From assembly GCA_947631945.1 (NCBI GenBank), contig CANRNI010000010.1, positions 1 to 64,000 of the forward strand: a stretch of 64,000 bases of DNA, in the 5' to 3' direction. This stretch comes from an uncultured Clostridia bacterium. GTDB lineage: Bacteria; Bacillota; Clostridia; Oscillospirales; Acutalibacteraceae. Positions 15,534 through 24,736 of this stretch are shown here, in pieces. Made by a program: the position numbers and the translations under genes. The notes below the pieces were generated by a model. The model saw nothing but the letters and a program-made list of their open reading frames with translations. It had not been told where the DNA came from and did not search any database. Each line of letters begins with the position of its first letter. Position 1 is the first letter of the stretch.

Positions 15534-16844
15534 ATGCAGACTGTTACGTTGATTTTACTTGTCATTACGGTGATTCTGTCGCTTGTCGCCGTTATTTTCG
15601 CGGCAAAAGCGGCTTCAAAAAACGAAAGCGGCGATACGGAGATATTAAGCAAAAAATCGGAAATACTCGGCGAAAAAATAGATTCTATGCAAAGATTCAT
15701 GTCCGCCGAGATGTCCAATAACAGAAGCGAAACGTCAAGGGTAATTTCAGAGCTTAACGGTAAAATAGCCGATATGACCGAAAAAAGTCTTGAACAGCAG
15801 CACAGGAATACCGTTAATATAAATGAAACGTTGTCGGGTATTCGCATAAGCTATGCGGAACAGAGTGAAAAAACCATGCGGACGCTTACGGCGGCTATTG
15901 ACAAAATGACTCTCGGAAATGAAAAAAAACTTGAGGAAATGCGCGCAACGGTAGATGAAAAGCTTACGTCAACTCTCACAACGCGCCTTGATTCGTCTTT
16001 TAAAACCGTTTCCGGTCAGCTCGAAAAGCTTTATGTTTCTTTAGGCGAAATGAAAGAGCTTTCGGGCGGCATAACGTCTAACGTTACTTCGCTAAACAGA
16101 ATCCTTACAAACGTCAAAACGAGAGGAACGTGGGCCGAATATCAGCTTGAGGGCATACTCGACCAGATAATTCCCAATATGTACGTAAAAAATTATAAAT
16201 CGGAGAAATCGGAGAAAAACCGCGATTTCGTTGAGTTTGCGGTAAAAATACCGTCGTCCGACGACAGCGGAAAAATAACGTATCTGCCTATAGATTCAAA
16301 GTTCCCGATGGAGGATTATGCGAGACTTTGCTCGGCCGCAGACAGCGCCGATGCGGAGGCTGTAGCCGCCGCGAGAAAGGCTCTTGAAAAACGCGTTACA
16401 GACGAGGCAAAAACAGTTGCGAAATACATAAACGAGCCCGAAACAACGCCGTTTGCGATAATGTATCTCGCAACGGAGGGACTTTATGCCGAAATCGCGT
16501 CGTCAAAATCGGGTCTGCTTGAAAAAATCCAAAACGAATTCAGAGTTATGATAGCCGGTCCCACTACTGTTACAGCGCTCCTCAACTCGTTTGCGATGGG
16601 CTTCAGAACACTTGCGGTAAACGAAAAGGCAAACGAGATAAAACAAATCCTCGAGGCTGTAAAAGGTCAGTACGATACGTTTGACGCGGTTCTTAAAAAA
16701 ATTAAGAAAAAAATTACGGAAGCCGATAATCAAATCGACAGCGCAGCAAAGCGAAACGAAATTATACTTAAAAAGCTTAAAAACATTGACGCGGCCGAAA
16801 GTATCGCGTCCGACACTCTGCTTGAGATTCCCGAAGATTTATGA
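15534..16844 (+). CDS. rmuC: RmuC-family DNA recombination protein
   Basis: RmuC-like protein of 436 residues. An N-terminal membrane helix (1-25) is followed by a long coiled coil (about 35-185, rich in Glu, Ser and Lys) and the RmuC domain (about 190-400) with the family segments TRGTWAEYQLEGILDQI, LPIDSKFPMEDYARL and FAIMYLATEGLYAEI. RmuC restricts inversions at short inverted repeats in E. coli and is fold-related to nucleases. That role would be relevant in a genome with many palindromic repeats, though this link is only inference. The start at 15534 follows GAGGT; the frame extends back to 15498 without a ribosome-binding site. Confidence 0.88.
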   Translation: MQTVTLILLVITVILSLVAVIFAAKAASKNESGDTEILSKKSEILGEKIDSMQRFMSAEMSNNRSETSRVISELNGKIADMTEKSLEQQHRNTVNINETLSGIRISYAEQSEKTMRTLTAAIDKMTLGNEKKLEEMRATVDEKLTSTLTTRLDSSFKTVSGQLEKLYVSLGEMKELSGGITSNVTSLNRILTNVKTRGTWAEYQLEGILDQIIPNMYVKNYKSEKSEKNRDFVEFAVKIPSSDDSGKITYLPIDSKFPMEDYARLCSAADSADAEAVAAARKALEKRVTDEAKTVAKYINEPETTPFAIMYLATEGLYAEIASSKSGLLEKIQNEFRVMIAGPTTVTALLNSFAMGFRTLAVNEKANEIKQILEAVKGQYDTFDAVLKKIKKKITEADNQIDSAAKRNEIILKKLKNIDAAESIASDTLLEIPEDL

Positions 16845-16896
16845 TTGACATAACAGATAATAAATGATATTATGGCTACATTAAAGGAGGAACATT

Positions 16897-18648
16897 ATGC
16901 CCATTCTTACTTATAAAGGCGATAAATTTTACCTCGGCGGAGAGGAATACACTATAATTTCAGGCGCGATGCATTATTTCAGGATTCCGCGCCAATATTG
17001 GCATGACAGGCTGTTAAAGCTCAAGGAGTGCGGCTTTAATACCGTTGAAACATACACCTGCTGGAATCTTCACGAGCCTCGGGAGGGCGTGTTTGATTTT
17101 TCGGGAATGTTAGACCTTGAAGCGTATATCGACACGGCGAAGGAGCTCGGACTCAACGTAATCCTGCGTCCGGGACCGTATATCTGCGCCGAATGGGAGT
17201 TCGGAGGTCTGCCGGCGTGGCTGCTCAATTACAAGGATATGCATATAAGGTGCAACGACGCCGTATTTCTGTCAAAGGTTGAAAGATACTATAAGGAGCT
17301 TTTGGGGCGTATCGTGCCGCGTCTTTGCACTAACGGCGGCAACGTCATTATGATGCAGATTGAAAACGAATACGGCAGCTTTGGCAACGACCACGAATAT
17401 ATGCGCAGAATAGCCGATATTTACAAGGAAAACGGCGTTGACTGCCTGCTGTTCACATCGGACGGCCCCACGTACTTCATGCTTTGCGGAGGCACTCTCC
17501 CCGAATATTTATGCGTCGCGAATTTCGGTTCAAAACCGAGGGAGAATTTCAAAGTTCTCGAGGATTTCCGACCGAATCAGCCGAAAATGTGCGGAGAATA
17601 TTGGTGCGGCTGGTTCGACCATTGGTACGACAAGCACCATGTCCGCGACGCGAAAGAGCTTGCGGGACTTTTCAAGGATATGGTTGACAGCGGCGCGTCG
17701 CTCAACTTCTATATGTTCCACGGCGGCACTAATTTCGGCTTTATGAACGGCGCGAATTATTACGATAAATTCGAGCCTACGGTAACGAGCTACGACTACA
17801 ACGCGCTTCTTTCGGAAGCCGGCGATTTAACTCCGGCATATTATGAAGTAAGAAAAATGATTGAAAAGTGGAGAGGCTCTCCGCTCGAACCGCTTACCGT
17901 CAAAAATACGGAAAAAAAGGCGTACGGCAAGGTGGAGCTTACCGAAAGATGCGATATTTTCAAGGCTCTTGATTTGATATCAAAGCCTATTCACACGCCC
18001 GACCCGAAATTTATGGAGGACGTCGGGCAATATTACGGCTTTACCATGTATTCGACCGAGCTTGAAGGCCCGAGAGAGGATTGGGAGCTGAATTTTGACG
18101 CGGTACATGACAGAGCCGTAATTTTTGTAAACCATGAGTATAAGGGATACGTCGAGCGCACACGTCATAAAGACAACGTAAGAATACCCCTGAAAAAAGG
18201 CGAAAAAGCAAAGCTCGACATTCTGTGCGAAAACATGGGCAGAGTGAATTACGGCAATAAAATTATGGACAGAAAGGGACTCAAAGGCATACGCTTCGGC
18301 TTGCAGTACCATTTCGGCTGGGATATGTATCCGCTGCCCATGACCGACTTATCGTCCCTCGAATTTGAAGAAAGCAGAGGAAAAGTAAATATCGCGTCAT
18401 TTTTAAGAGGTTATCTCGATATAGACGGCGAACCCTGCGACACGTTCATTAAACTCGACGGCTTCTGTAAGGGCATAGTAATAATAAATGGCTTCAATCT
18501 CGGCAGATATTATAATCCGGCCGGACCGCAGAAAACGCTTTACGTTCCCGCTCCGATTCTGAAAAACGGTAAAAATGAAATTATAGTCTTTGAAACGGAC
18601 TCTAGCAGCCGTTCGTGCGTAACGTTTACAGATAAACCGAAGCTGTGA
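16897..18648 (+). CDS. Beta-galactosidase, glycoside hydrolase family 35
   Basis: GH35 enzyme of 583 residues. No signal peptide, so probably cytoplasmic, acting on imported beta-galactosides. The TIM-barrel motifs are complete: GAMHYFRIP (23-31), YTCWNLHEP (53-61), RPGPYICAEW (91-100), acid/base E158 in QIENEYGSFG and nucleophile E234 in CGEYW. The C-terminal part holds the jelly-roll domains typical of the family, ending in the FINGFNLGRYYNPAGPQ-type motif. AAAGGAGG precedes the ATG by 7 bases. It is transcribed alone with a terminator at 18659. With the arabinofuranosidase at 19781 it suggests use of arabinogalactan-type plant glycans. Confidence 0.92.
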   Translation: MPILTYKGDKFYLGGEEYTIISGAMHYFRIPRQYWHDRLLKLKECGFNTVETYTCWNLHEPREGVFDFSGMLDLEAYIDTAKELGLNVILRPGPYICAEWEFGGLPAWLLNYKDMHIRCNDAVFLSKVERYYKELLGRIVPRLCTNGGNVIMMQIENEYGSFGNDHEYMRRIADIYKENGVDCLLFTSDGPTYFMLCGGTLPEYLCVANFGSKPRENFKVLEDFRPNQPKMCGEYWCGWFDHWYDKHHVRDAKELAGLFKDMVDSGASLNFYMFHGGTNFGFMNGANYYDKFEPTVTSYDYNALLSEAGDLTPAYYEVRKMIEKWRGSPLEPLTVKNTEKKAYGKVELTERCDIFKALDLISKPIHTPDPKFMEDVGQYYGFTMYSTELEGPREDWELNFDAVHDRAVIFVNHEYKGYVERTRHKDNVRIPLKKGEKAKLDILCENMGRVNYGNKIMDRKGLKGIRFGLQYHFGWDMYPLPMTDLSSLEFEESRGKVNIASFLRGYLDIDGEPCDTFIKLDGFCKGIVIINGFNLGRYYNPAGPQKTLYVPAPILKNGKNEIIVFETDSSSRSCVTFTDKPKL

Positions 18649-18658
18649 TAAATGACAA

Positions 18659-18691
18659 ATCGCTCTCGGTTTTTATCGGGAGCGATTTTTA
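18659..18691 (+). terminator. GH35 gene terminator
   Basis: Stem AATCGCTC (18659-18666) with GAGCGATT (18680-18687), followed by a T-run. Confidence 0.85.
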
Positions 18692-18714
18692 TATTTTCGG
18701 AAAGAAGGATTTGA

Positions 18715-19417
18715 ATGAAATTTTTTCGTGTATCGGAAAAAGAAAAACCCGAATTTTATCGGGTAACAAAAGAAAGCAAACGAGAAGTAAAGGAATTTAA
18801 AAAACTCATGCTGAAATACGGCAGGGAGCTTGACAGACATCAGAACAGAAAAACAAAGAGGAAAATTTTAAGGCAACACCGCACAATTAACGGCTACCGC
18901 CTTTGCCGCGCATCTGTGCCGAGATTTCCCGTCATTTTTGCCAAAAGCTCCTTGAAATACGTCAGTATTCCTGCGTCACTTTTGTCAATCTGACGAAAAA
19001 TCTCATGGCATATCTGCACGACAATAATTATGCGGTATTGCCTTAAGAAAATGGGCTGACAGCGTTATTGATATCAGTGATGAAAAATACCGATATCTTG
19101 AGCTATGCGTTTGCGGCGGGAAACCGATAGGTTTTCTTTACGGAAAAATCGACCGCCCCGGGCAAAGAGGATATATAAGACCGAATTGGGGCTGCATTAT
19201 GGAATTTTACATAAAACCCGAACAACGTCTGAAAGGTTACGGAAAATCCATGTGCGAACGGCTTGAAACGCTTTTTGAGGCGGACGGCGCGGAAAACGTA
19301 TATCTTACGGCGGATCCCGTTACGGGAGAACCTTTCTGGACGGCGATAGGATATACAAATACGCATGAGCGCTCGCCCGAAAACGGACAGTATATCTTTG
19401 AAAAGAAAATTATTTGA
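18715..19417 (+). pseudogene. GNAT acetyltransferase gene split by R1 copy B
   Basis: The first part (18715-18871, RBS AAGGA) encodes MKFFRVSEKEK through TKRKIL and then runs into R1 copy B and stops at 18993. The second part continues after the element in another frame as KWADSVIDISDEKYRYLEL and on to the GNAT core (GFLYGKID, MEFYIKPEQRLKGYGKSMC, EPFWTAIGYTNTHERSPENG) and a stop at 19417. Removing the element and one TTAA joins codons ATT TTA AGA AAA TGG, giving one open frame of about 175 codons. The Q/RxxGxG-type acetyl-CoA loop is RLKGYG. The gene is therefore a recent insertion mutant; the distal part alone (from ATG 19199) lacks the N-terminal strands. Confidence 0.88.
18872..19042 (+). 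mobile_element. R1 element, copy B (short form, 171 bp)
   Basis: The ends are GGCAACACCGC and GCGGTATTGCC, flanked by TTAA at 18868-18871 and 19043-19046. It is inserted inside a GNAT gene, and exact excision with one TTAA restores the reading frame, which proves the element moved as a unit with a 4-bp target duplication. Confidence 0.92.
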
Positions 19418-19523
19418 ATGTATCCGAAAGTGTTCCAAATCTATTGCCATTTTATAGATTTATGGTGAATTTTATAAAAGGAAAAATAACAATGGCGTGA
19501 TTTATTCAGTGTTTCCTTTATAA

Positions 19524-19781
19524 TTACCATGCTTTTAGTTTTGCGTCGGGGCATTTTTTGTTTTTATAGGCTGCTCTGAATTCCACATAGCAGCCGCATT
19601 TAATGCAGACTCCGCTTATAAGGTTATCACACCTTTTGCATTTTTCAAGTCTTTCGCTGTAAAGCCCGTCGGGACATTTTTCCCCGGGCTTTATTTTTTT
19701 TATGTATTCCTGAACAAGATTATAATTATCCTCCTCCCCGCTTTGGAGAAGGAGGCATTTTTTACATTCGCGCAAATCCAT
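19524..19781 (-). CDS. Small cysteine-rich protein (DUF6171-like)
   Basis: Protein of 85 residues with eight cysteines arranged as two or more zinc-ribbon-like pairs (CKKC near the start, CKRC..CIKCGC in the middle, then CPDA). It resembles small Clostridia proteins annotated DUF6171. The start at 19781 overlaps the stop of the arabinofuranosidase gene in the sequence TAATG, so it is translationally coupled to that gene. A possible longer start at 19814 lies inside the upstream gene. Role unknown; metal binding is inferred from the cysteine pattern. Confidence 0.65.
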   Translation of the reverse strand: MDLRECKKCLLLQSGEEDNYNLVQEYIKKIKPGEKCPDGLYSERLEKCKRCDNLISGVCIKCGCYVEFRAAYKNKKCPDAKLKAW

Positions 19782-21259
19782 TATTTCGTGATAACAAATT
19801 TTACTACGCTGCACGGAGGAACCTTTGCCGTAAAGCCGTCCGCTGTTTTTGAGAAATCCGTAAATTCGGCGGTTTTTACCGCTTCCTTGTTTTCAAAGGT
19901 GTTGTGGGCGTCCATCTTGCCGGTGATGATTTCCGCTTTTACTGATTTTACTTCGGAATCCGCGACCTGACATTTGATTTCCTTTTCCTCGTCAAGCGAG
20001 ACGTTTACGACCGTGGAAATGATAACGCCGTTTTCGTCCATTGACGCGCTTTCGATGAGCTTTGGCATTTTAAGACCGTCTGATTCGATTTCGTCGCTTG
20101 TCATATAACTGCCCAGAAGCGTGTTGTTCTGATGCTCTTTATACATTTTGAAAACGTGATACGTCGGCGTGAGTAGCATATCCTCGCCGTCGGTAAGAAT
20201 AACCGCCTGAAGCACGTTTACAAGCTGGGCTATATTAGCCATTTTTATTCTGTCGGAATGTTTATTGAAGATATTCAGGGTAAGTCCCGCCACCATAGCG
20301 TCGCGCATTGTATTCTGCTGATAAAGGAAACCGGGATTTGTGCCGTCCTCAACGTCAAACCATGTGCCCCATTCGTCAACTATAAGGTCAACTTTTTTGT
20401 CGGGGTCGTAGCGGTTCATTATCTCTATGTGCTTTTTGACTATTTCATCAATTTTATAGGCCGCCATAACCGTAGTATAGTACATAGCCTCGTCAAATTC
20501 GGTTGCCTTGCCTCTGCCGCCCCAGCCGTGAGGAACGGTATAATAGTGAAGCGAAAGACCGTTCATATGTCTTTTCGCGGTTTTCATGAAACGGTCCGTC
20601 CAGTCGTAATCTTCGGCATTGGGACCGCAGGCAATTCGGTAAATATGCTTTTTGCCGTTGTAATCTCTTACAAAAGTATTGTACCTGTTAAATTCATATG
20701 CATAATACTCGGGACGCATATTGCCGCCGCAGCCCCAGTTTTCGTTGCCTATGCCAAAATACTGAACTGTCCAAGGTTCTTCTCTGCCGTTCTTTTTGCG
20801 TTCCTCAGACATCGGTGAAAGACCGTCAAACGTCATATATTCAACCCATTCGCTCATTTCCCGAACGCTGCCGCTGCCGACGTTGCCGTTTATATAAACA
20901 TCGCAGCCGAGCTGTGAGCAAAGCTCAAAATATTCGTGAGTACCGAAGCTGTTGTCCTCTACAACTCCGCCCCAATGGGTGTTTATCATTTTTTTGCGGT
21001 TTTCGAGCGGACCAATGCCGTCTTTCCAATGGTATTCGTCCGCGAAGCAGCCGCCCGGCCAACGGAGAACGGGTATGCCCATCTCTTTGAGAGCGTTTAC
21101 CACGTCGCATCTCATACCGTTGACGTTGGGTATGGGAGAATCCTTTCCCACGAACAGACCTTCGTATATGCATCTGCCCAGGTGCTCGGAAAAATGACCG
21201 TAGATATCTTTGTTTATCTTTGAAATCTTTTGATTCGGATTTATCAAATATTTTTCCAT
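19781..21259 (-). CDS. Alpha-L-arabinofuranosidase, glycoside hydrolase family 51
   Basis: GH51 enzyme of 492 residues that removes arabinofuranosyl side chains from arabinan, arabinoxylan or arabinogalactan oligosaccharides. No signal peptide, so intracellular action on imported oligosaccharides is likely. The N-terminal [17 protein letters not shown] and [13 protein letters not shown] segments are typical. The acid/base is E173 in GNENWG and the nucleophile E296 in VDEWGTW. The C-terminal 150 residues form the usual beta domain. GAGGGG precedes the ATG at 21259, and the promoter is at 21317-21289. The frame's upstream start at 21304 would overlap that promoter. Confidence 0.93.
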   Translation of the reverse strand: MEKYLINPNQKISKINKDIYGHFSEHLGRCIYEGLFVGKDSPIPNVNGMRCDVVNALKEMGIPVLRWPGGCFADEYHWKDGIGPLENRKKMINTHWGGVVEDNSFGTHEYFELCSQLGCDVYINGNVGSGSVREMSEWVEYMTFDGLSPMSEERKKNGREEPWTVQYFGIGNENWGCGGNMRPEYYAYEFNRYNTFVRDYNGKKHIYRIACGPNAEDYDWTDRFMKTAKRHMNGLSLHYYTVPHGWGGRGKATEFDEAMYYTTVMAAYKIDEIVKKHIEIMNRYDPDKKVDLIVDEWGTWFDVEDGTNPGFLYQQNTMRDAMVAGLTLNIFNKHSDRIKMANIAQLVNVLQAVILTDGEDMLLTPTYHVFKMYKEHQNNTLLGSYMTSDEIESDGLKMPKLIESASMDENGVIISTVVNVSLDEEKEIKCQVADSEVKSVKAEIITGKMDAHNTFENKEAVKTAEFTDFSKTADGFTAKVPPCSVVKFVITK

Positions 21260-21288
21260 AAAGACCCCTCTGTCGAAAATTTTTTTAT

Positions 21289-21317
21289 AGTATATCATCA
21301 ACATTTTTATATTTCAA
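21289..21317 (-). promoter_or_regulatory. Promoter of the GH51 gene
   Basis: Minus strand TTGAAA (21317-21312), 17-bp spacer, TATACT (21294-21289). Confidence 0.65.
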
Positions 21318-21472
21318 TCATTTTTTCCAACTAAAAATAATTTTGCGTTTTTTAACAATTTATGTATGACCGACGCGGATATTTTTGTTTTATTATACAA
21401 ACGATAACTTTGCCGCTCCGGCTTTTCGGTCGTTGATATTTTGAAAATTTTTTGTAAAATGCTTAATAATTA

Positions 21473-21501
21473 TTGCATTTGCGTTTTAAATACTGTATAA
21501 T
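21473..21501 (+). promoter_or_regulatory. Promoter of the GtrA-like gene
   Basis: TTGCAT (21473-21478), 17-bp spacer, TATAAT (21496-21501). It overlaps the upstream part of the reading frame, which fixes the true start downstream. Confidence 0.7.
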
Positions 21502-21535
21502 ATTGAGCATAAATCTAATTTTTGGAGTGATTATT

Positions 21536-22078
21536 TTGGCAAAGCTTAAAGACATTGACAGTAAGGCGGCTTCAAAGGGTTCGGGTATCAATACTCTTTG
21601 GCAGTTTGTTAAATTTATAGTGGTAAGTCTGGGCGCGTTTATTATTCAAACGGTTCTGCCCATTATTATCCAGCTTTTCATGTCGGACGCTTTTATAAAT
21701 CAGAAGTATGAGTTTTTTGTTTTCGCTTCCGCAGGCGGCGAGGGCAACGGTCTGGGCTTCTTTATAGCTTCTACCGCAAGTAATATCATAGCTCAAATAG
21801 TTTCGTTCTTTATCAACAGAGATAAAACTTTCAATTCAAACGCGAATGTTGCCGTTACGCTTCCCATTTACATAGTTTTCACTATTCTTCTTATATGCTT
21901 CTCGGCTTGGTTCGCTCCGTTCCTTCAGGGCAAGCTTGTCGGCGTAGGCGTCGTCGAGAGCCTCGCAACGTTTATTTCAAACGCCGTATGCGGCGCTATT
22001 CAGTTCTTCCTTTATTTCCCCGTTGATAAAATTCTTTTCCGCAAGAAAAAAGAGGACGCGCCGAAGGTTGAAAAATAA
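21536..22078 (+). CDS. GtrA-like polytopic membrane protein
   Basis: Membrane protein of 180 residues with four hydrophobic helices separated by short loops, as in GtrA-like flippase-associated proteins, and a charged C-terminus (RKKKEDAPKVEK). The helix 1 opening TLWQFVKFIVVSLGAF and the FFINRDKTFNS segment before helix 3 match the GtrA pattern (usually F..n.k.tF). GtrA-type proteins are thought to help move lipid-linked sugars across the membrane. The start is TTG at 21536 after GGAG, because the promoter at 21473-21501 occupies the earlier codons. No glycosyltransferase partner is adjacent. Confidence 0.75.
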   Translation: MAKLKDIDSKAASKGSGINTLWQFVKFIVVSLGAFIIQTVLPIIIQLFMSDAFINQKYEFFVFASAGGEGNGLGFFIASTASNIIAQIVSFFINRDKTFNSNANVAVTLPIYIVFTILLICFSAWFAPFLQGKLVGVGVVESLATFISNAVCGAIQFFLYFPVDKILFRKKKEDAPKVEK

Positions 22079-22108
22079 GGAATACCGTTATCGGTCCGGC
22101 GTTAAAAT

Positions 22109-22140
22109 AATTAGGAATTAGGAATTAGGAGTGAGGAATT
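22109..22140 (+). repeat. Heptamer tandem repeat AATTAGG
   Basis: Three AATTAGG units plus a variant AGTGAGG and a final AATT, starting about 30 bp after the GtrA-like stop codon. Confidence 0.65.
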
Positions 22141-22229
22141 TTCGGTAGATGCTTCGCATCTCTAATTATAGAATTTTAATAATTATTTACTTTATCGACA
22201 GGTCGTATCGGAGTGTGAACACATTCTAA

Positions 22230-22502
22230 GGCAATACCGCATAATTATTGTCGTGCAGATGTGCCATGAGTTTTTTCGTCAGATTAGTGTACGGGGCCAC
22301 GAAAAGCCATCAGGCTTTTTGGGGAGAGGAGAAGCGACGGAGTGAATGAGTTTTTGCCGCAAGGCGGAAACGAATGATACGCAGTCCGCGACGACGAGAC
22401 GCAGGAATACTGACGTATTGGGGGAGCTTTTGGCAAAAATGACGGAAAATCTCGGTGCAGATGCGCGGCAAAGGCGGTAGCCGTTAATTGTGCGGTATTG
22501 CC
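22230..22502 (-). mobile_element. R1 element, copy C (long form, 273 bp)
   Basis: The same ends as other R1 copies in the opposite orientation, flanked by CTAA and TTAA. After CGTCAGATT the short-form GACAAAAGT is replaced by about 110 bp holding small hairpins (AAAAGCC atca GGCTTTTT, CCGC aa GGCGG). It ends 25 bp before the ATG of the alcohol dehydrogenase gene, so that gene's promoter must lie in or beyond the element. Confidence 0.85.
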
Positions 22503-22527
22503 TTAATTATATCAGGAGGTTTTACAT

Positions 22528-23739
22528 ATGAATAAAAAAGCGTACGAGGCTTATTGCAGAGCTTATCAGGGAGTAATGAGAGCCGCTGTAAACGTGCTCG
22601 ACTGGTCGGAGCCTAAACTCATAAAAGGCTCGGGCGCGGTTAAGGAGCTGCCGAAAACCGTAAAACAGCTCGGCTATAATAACGTCCTTGTAGTTACCGA
22701 TAAAGGTCTTATGGGACTTCATCTTCTCGACTCTATGTTTGAGGAGCTTAAAAACAATGAAATCGCATACATTGTATATGACGGAGTTCAGCCAAATCCG
22801 ACGATAGATAATATAGAGGAAGCGAGAGCTTTATATCTCGGCAACGGCTGTCAGGCTATTATCGCTTTCGGCGGAGGTTCTCCGATGGACTGCGCTAAGG
22901 CCTGCGGCGCGAGAATCGCGCGACCCGATAAACAGATACCGCAGTTAAGAGGTCAGTTAAAGGTACTTAAAAAAATACCTATGCTTTTCGCGGTGCCTAC
23001 AACCGCCGGTACAGGCTCGGAAACTACTATCGCGGCTGTTGTTTCAAATCCCAAAACGCATGAGAAAAACGCTATCAACGACCCGAGACTTCGTCCGAAA
23101 TACGCGGTTCTTGACCCCGAGCTTACGGTGGGACTTCCTCCGCATATAACCTCGACAACGGGAATGGACGCTCTTACCCACGCCGTAGAGGCGTATATCG
23201 GTCAGAGCAATACCCCCGATACAGAGGATAAAGCAAAAAAAGCCGTAAAAATGATTTTTGAAAATCTTGAAACGGCTTATAAGGACGGTAAAAATCTTGA
23301 AGCGAGAGAGAATATGCTTCTTGCTTCGTATTACGCGGGCGTGGCTTTCACAAGAGCTTATGTCGGCTACGTTCACGCAATAGCGCACAATCTGGGCGGT
23401 ATGTACGGTATTCCTCACGGTCTCGCTAACGCGGTTATTCTTCCTTACGTTCTTGATTATTTCGGTGAAACGGCTTATAAGAGACTCGGAGAGCTTGCAG
23501 AAGTTGCGGGGCTTGACTGCGCGGGTAAATCTGATGAGGAAAAAGCGAAGATGTTTATTTCCGAAATAAGACGCATGAATAAGGATATGAATATCCCCGA
23601 TAAATTTGAACAAATAAAGGAATCGGATATATCCCTGCTTGCGGACAGAGCTCTTAAAGAGGGCAATCCTCTTTATCCCGTTCCGAAAATTATGGATAAA
23701 ACGGACTGCATTAAAATCATAAGAGAGCTTATAAAATAA
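22528..23739 (+). CDS. Iron-containing alcohol dehydrogenase
   Basis: Group III (iron-activated) alcohol dehydrogenase of 403 residues. The NAD(P)-binding motif GGGSPMD is at 115-121. Metal ligands fit D214, H218, H283 and H297 (GMDALTHAVEAY, YVHAIAHNLGGMYGIPHGLAN). It would interconvert an aldehyde and an alcohol, serving NADH disposal in fermentation; butanol or ethanol dehydrogenase activity is likely but not provable here. AGGAGG precedes the ATG by 8 bases. R1 copy C ends directly upstream, leaving only 25 bp of unique leader. A bidirectional terminator follows. Confidence 0.9.
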   Translation: MNKKAYEAYCRAYQGVMRAAVNVLDWSEPKLIKGSGAVKELPKTVKQLGYNNVLVVTDKGLMGLHLLDSMFEELKNNEIAYIVYDGVQPNPTIDNIEEARALYLGNGCQAIIAFGGGSPMDCAKACGARIARPDKQIPQLRGQLKVLKKIPMLFAVPTTAGTGSETTIAAVVSNPKTHEKNAINDPRLRPKYAVLDPELTVGLPPHITSTTGMDALTHAVEAYIGQSNTPDTEDKAKKAVKMIFENLETAYKDGKNLEARENMLLASYYAGVAFTRAYVGYVHAIAHNLGGMYGIPHGLANAVILPYVLDYFGETAYKRLGELAEVAGLDCAGKSDEEKAKMFISEIRRMNKDMNIPDKFEQIKESDISLLADRALKEGNPLYPVPKIMDKTDCIKIIRELIK

Positions 23740-23784
23740 CTAATGTGATGCCGTGCAACAGTAATTGTGCGGCATCATTTTAAA

Positions 23785-23809
23785 AGCCCTCGGAGCGTTT
23801 CCGAGGGCT
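23785..23809. terminator. Bidirectional terminator between adh and mscL
   Basis: Perfect stem AGCCCTCGGA/TCCGAGGGCT with loop GCGTT. TTTTAA flanks one side and AAATTT the other, serving both convergent genes. Confidence 0.85.
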
Positions 23810-23827
23810 GAAATTTATTTCTGAATT

Positions 23828-24286
23828 TTATTCCTGAGTCTGTGTTTCCGCTTCTTCGGTCTGTTCATCGGACGGTTCTTCGGCCGTTTCTTCGGCAATA
23901 ACAGATGTGCAATGCGGACAGCGCGTCGCTGCAATATCTATTTCGCTCATGCAGTATGGGCATTTCTTTGTCGTGGGTGACGCGGGTTCGGGTTTCTTTT
24001 TGCCTATGGACATCATCTTGTTTATAGCCTTTACAAGGCAGAAAAGTATGAATGCCATAATAATGAAATTAACAACCGCTGAAATGAAGTTCGACGCGAA
24101 GCCGCCTATTTGCTGTAAAGTGTATCTTTCTCCCGCGGTAAGGAATTTGAGTATCGGGTTTATAAAGTTATCGGTGAGCGACGTCACGATATCCGAAAAC
24201 GCGGCGCCTATAATTACGCCTATGGCAAGATCGAGAACGTTTCCCTTGAGTGCAAATTCTTTAAATTCCTGAATAAATTTTTTCAT
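23828..24286 (-). CDS. mscL: Large-conductance mechanosensitive channel with zinc-ribbon tail
   Basis: MscL channel of 152 residues, releasing solutes on hypo-osmotic shock. N-terminal FIQEFKEFALKGNVLDLAIGVIIGAAF and the second helix FISAVVNFIIMAFILFCLVKAINKMM are typical. After the membrane part comes a cytoplasmic zinc ribbon with C109, C112, C123 and C126 (CPYC..CPHC) and then a Glu-rich acidic end. This tail, also seen in other gut Clostridia from memory, may make gating or assembly metal- or redox-dependent. Its upstream region consists of R1 copy D 38 bp before the start and then an R3 element. Confidence 0.92.
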   Translation of the reverse strand: MKKFIQEFKEFALKGNVLDLAIGVIIGAAFSDIVTSLTDNFINPILKFLTAGERYTLQQIGGFASNFISAVVNFIIMAFILFCLVKAINKMMSIGKKKPEPASPTTKKCPYCMSEIDIAATRCPHCTSVIAEETAEEPSDEQTEEAETQTQE

Positions 24287-24323
24287 ATGCCGTACAACCT
24301 CTTTTTTTCACAAATTTTATTAG

Positions 24324-24494
24324 GGCAACACCGCACAACTAACGGCTACCGCCTTTGCCGCGCATCTGCACCGAGATTTCCCGTCATTTTTGCCAAAAGT
24401 TCCTTGAAATACGTCAGTATTCCTGCGTCACTTTTGTCAATCTGACGAAAAATCTCATGGCACATATGCACGACAATAATTATGCGGTATTGCC
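24324..24494 (+). mobile_element. R1 element, copy D (short form, 171 bp)
   Basis: The ends are GGCAACACCGC and GCGGTATTGCC, flanked by TTAG on both sides (24320-24323, 24495-24498). It lies 38 bp upstream of the mscL start, in its expected promoter region, and abuts an R3 element. Confidence 0.88.
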
Positions 24495-24498
24495 TTAG

Positions 24499-24656
24499 GT
24501 ATCTCCGATTTAATCGCGGCTGACACCTTGATGCGTAATCTGTTCGCCAAAGCCATGTCATATCACACAAAATTTTCTGACAGGCGTCAGCCTGCCCGCG
24601 AAATTTATGTGCAGTCTGATGAACGATTTATACATCGGATTAAATCAAGAGCTTCC
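24499..24656. repeat. R3 element
   Basis: About 155 bp with ends CCGATTTAATCGCGG and, reversed, GGAAGCTCTTGATTTAATC. Its middle (TTCGC, GTCATATCACACAAAATTTT, TGACAG) aligns with the element at 37057-37165. There is no coding content. Confidence 0.6.
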
Positions 24657-24736
24657 TTTATTATAACGGCATAAATCGACTGTGTCAAATATTTTTTTAC
24701 ATTTATTTATACAATATTTATTATTGTTTATTACGC

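Noticed and set aside
21473-21535. Earlier start of the GtrA-like protein at 21473
   Set aside because: The region is the promoter (TTGCAT-17-TATAAT); the TTG at 21536 has GGAG upstream.
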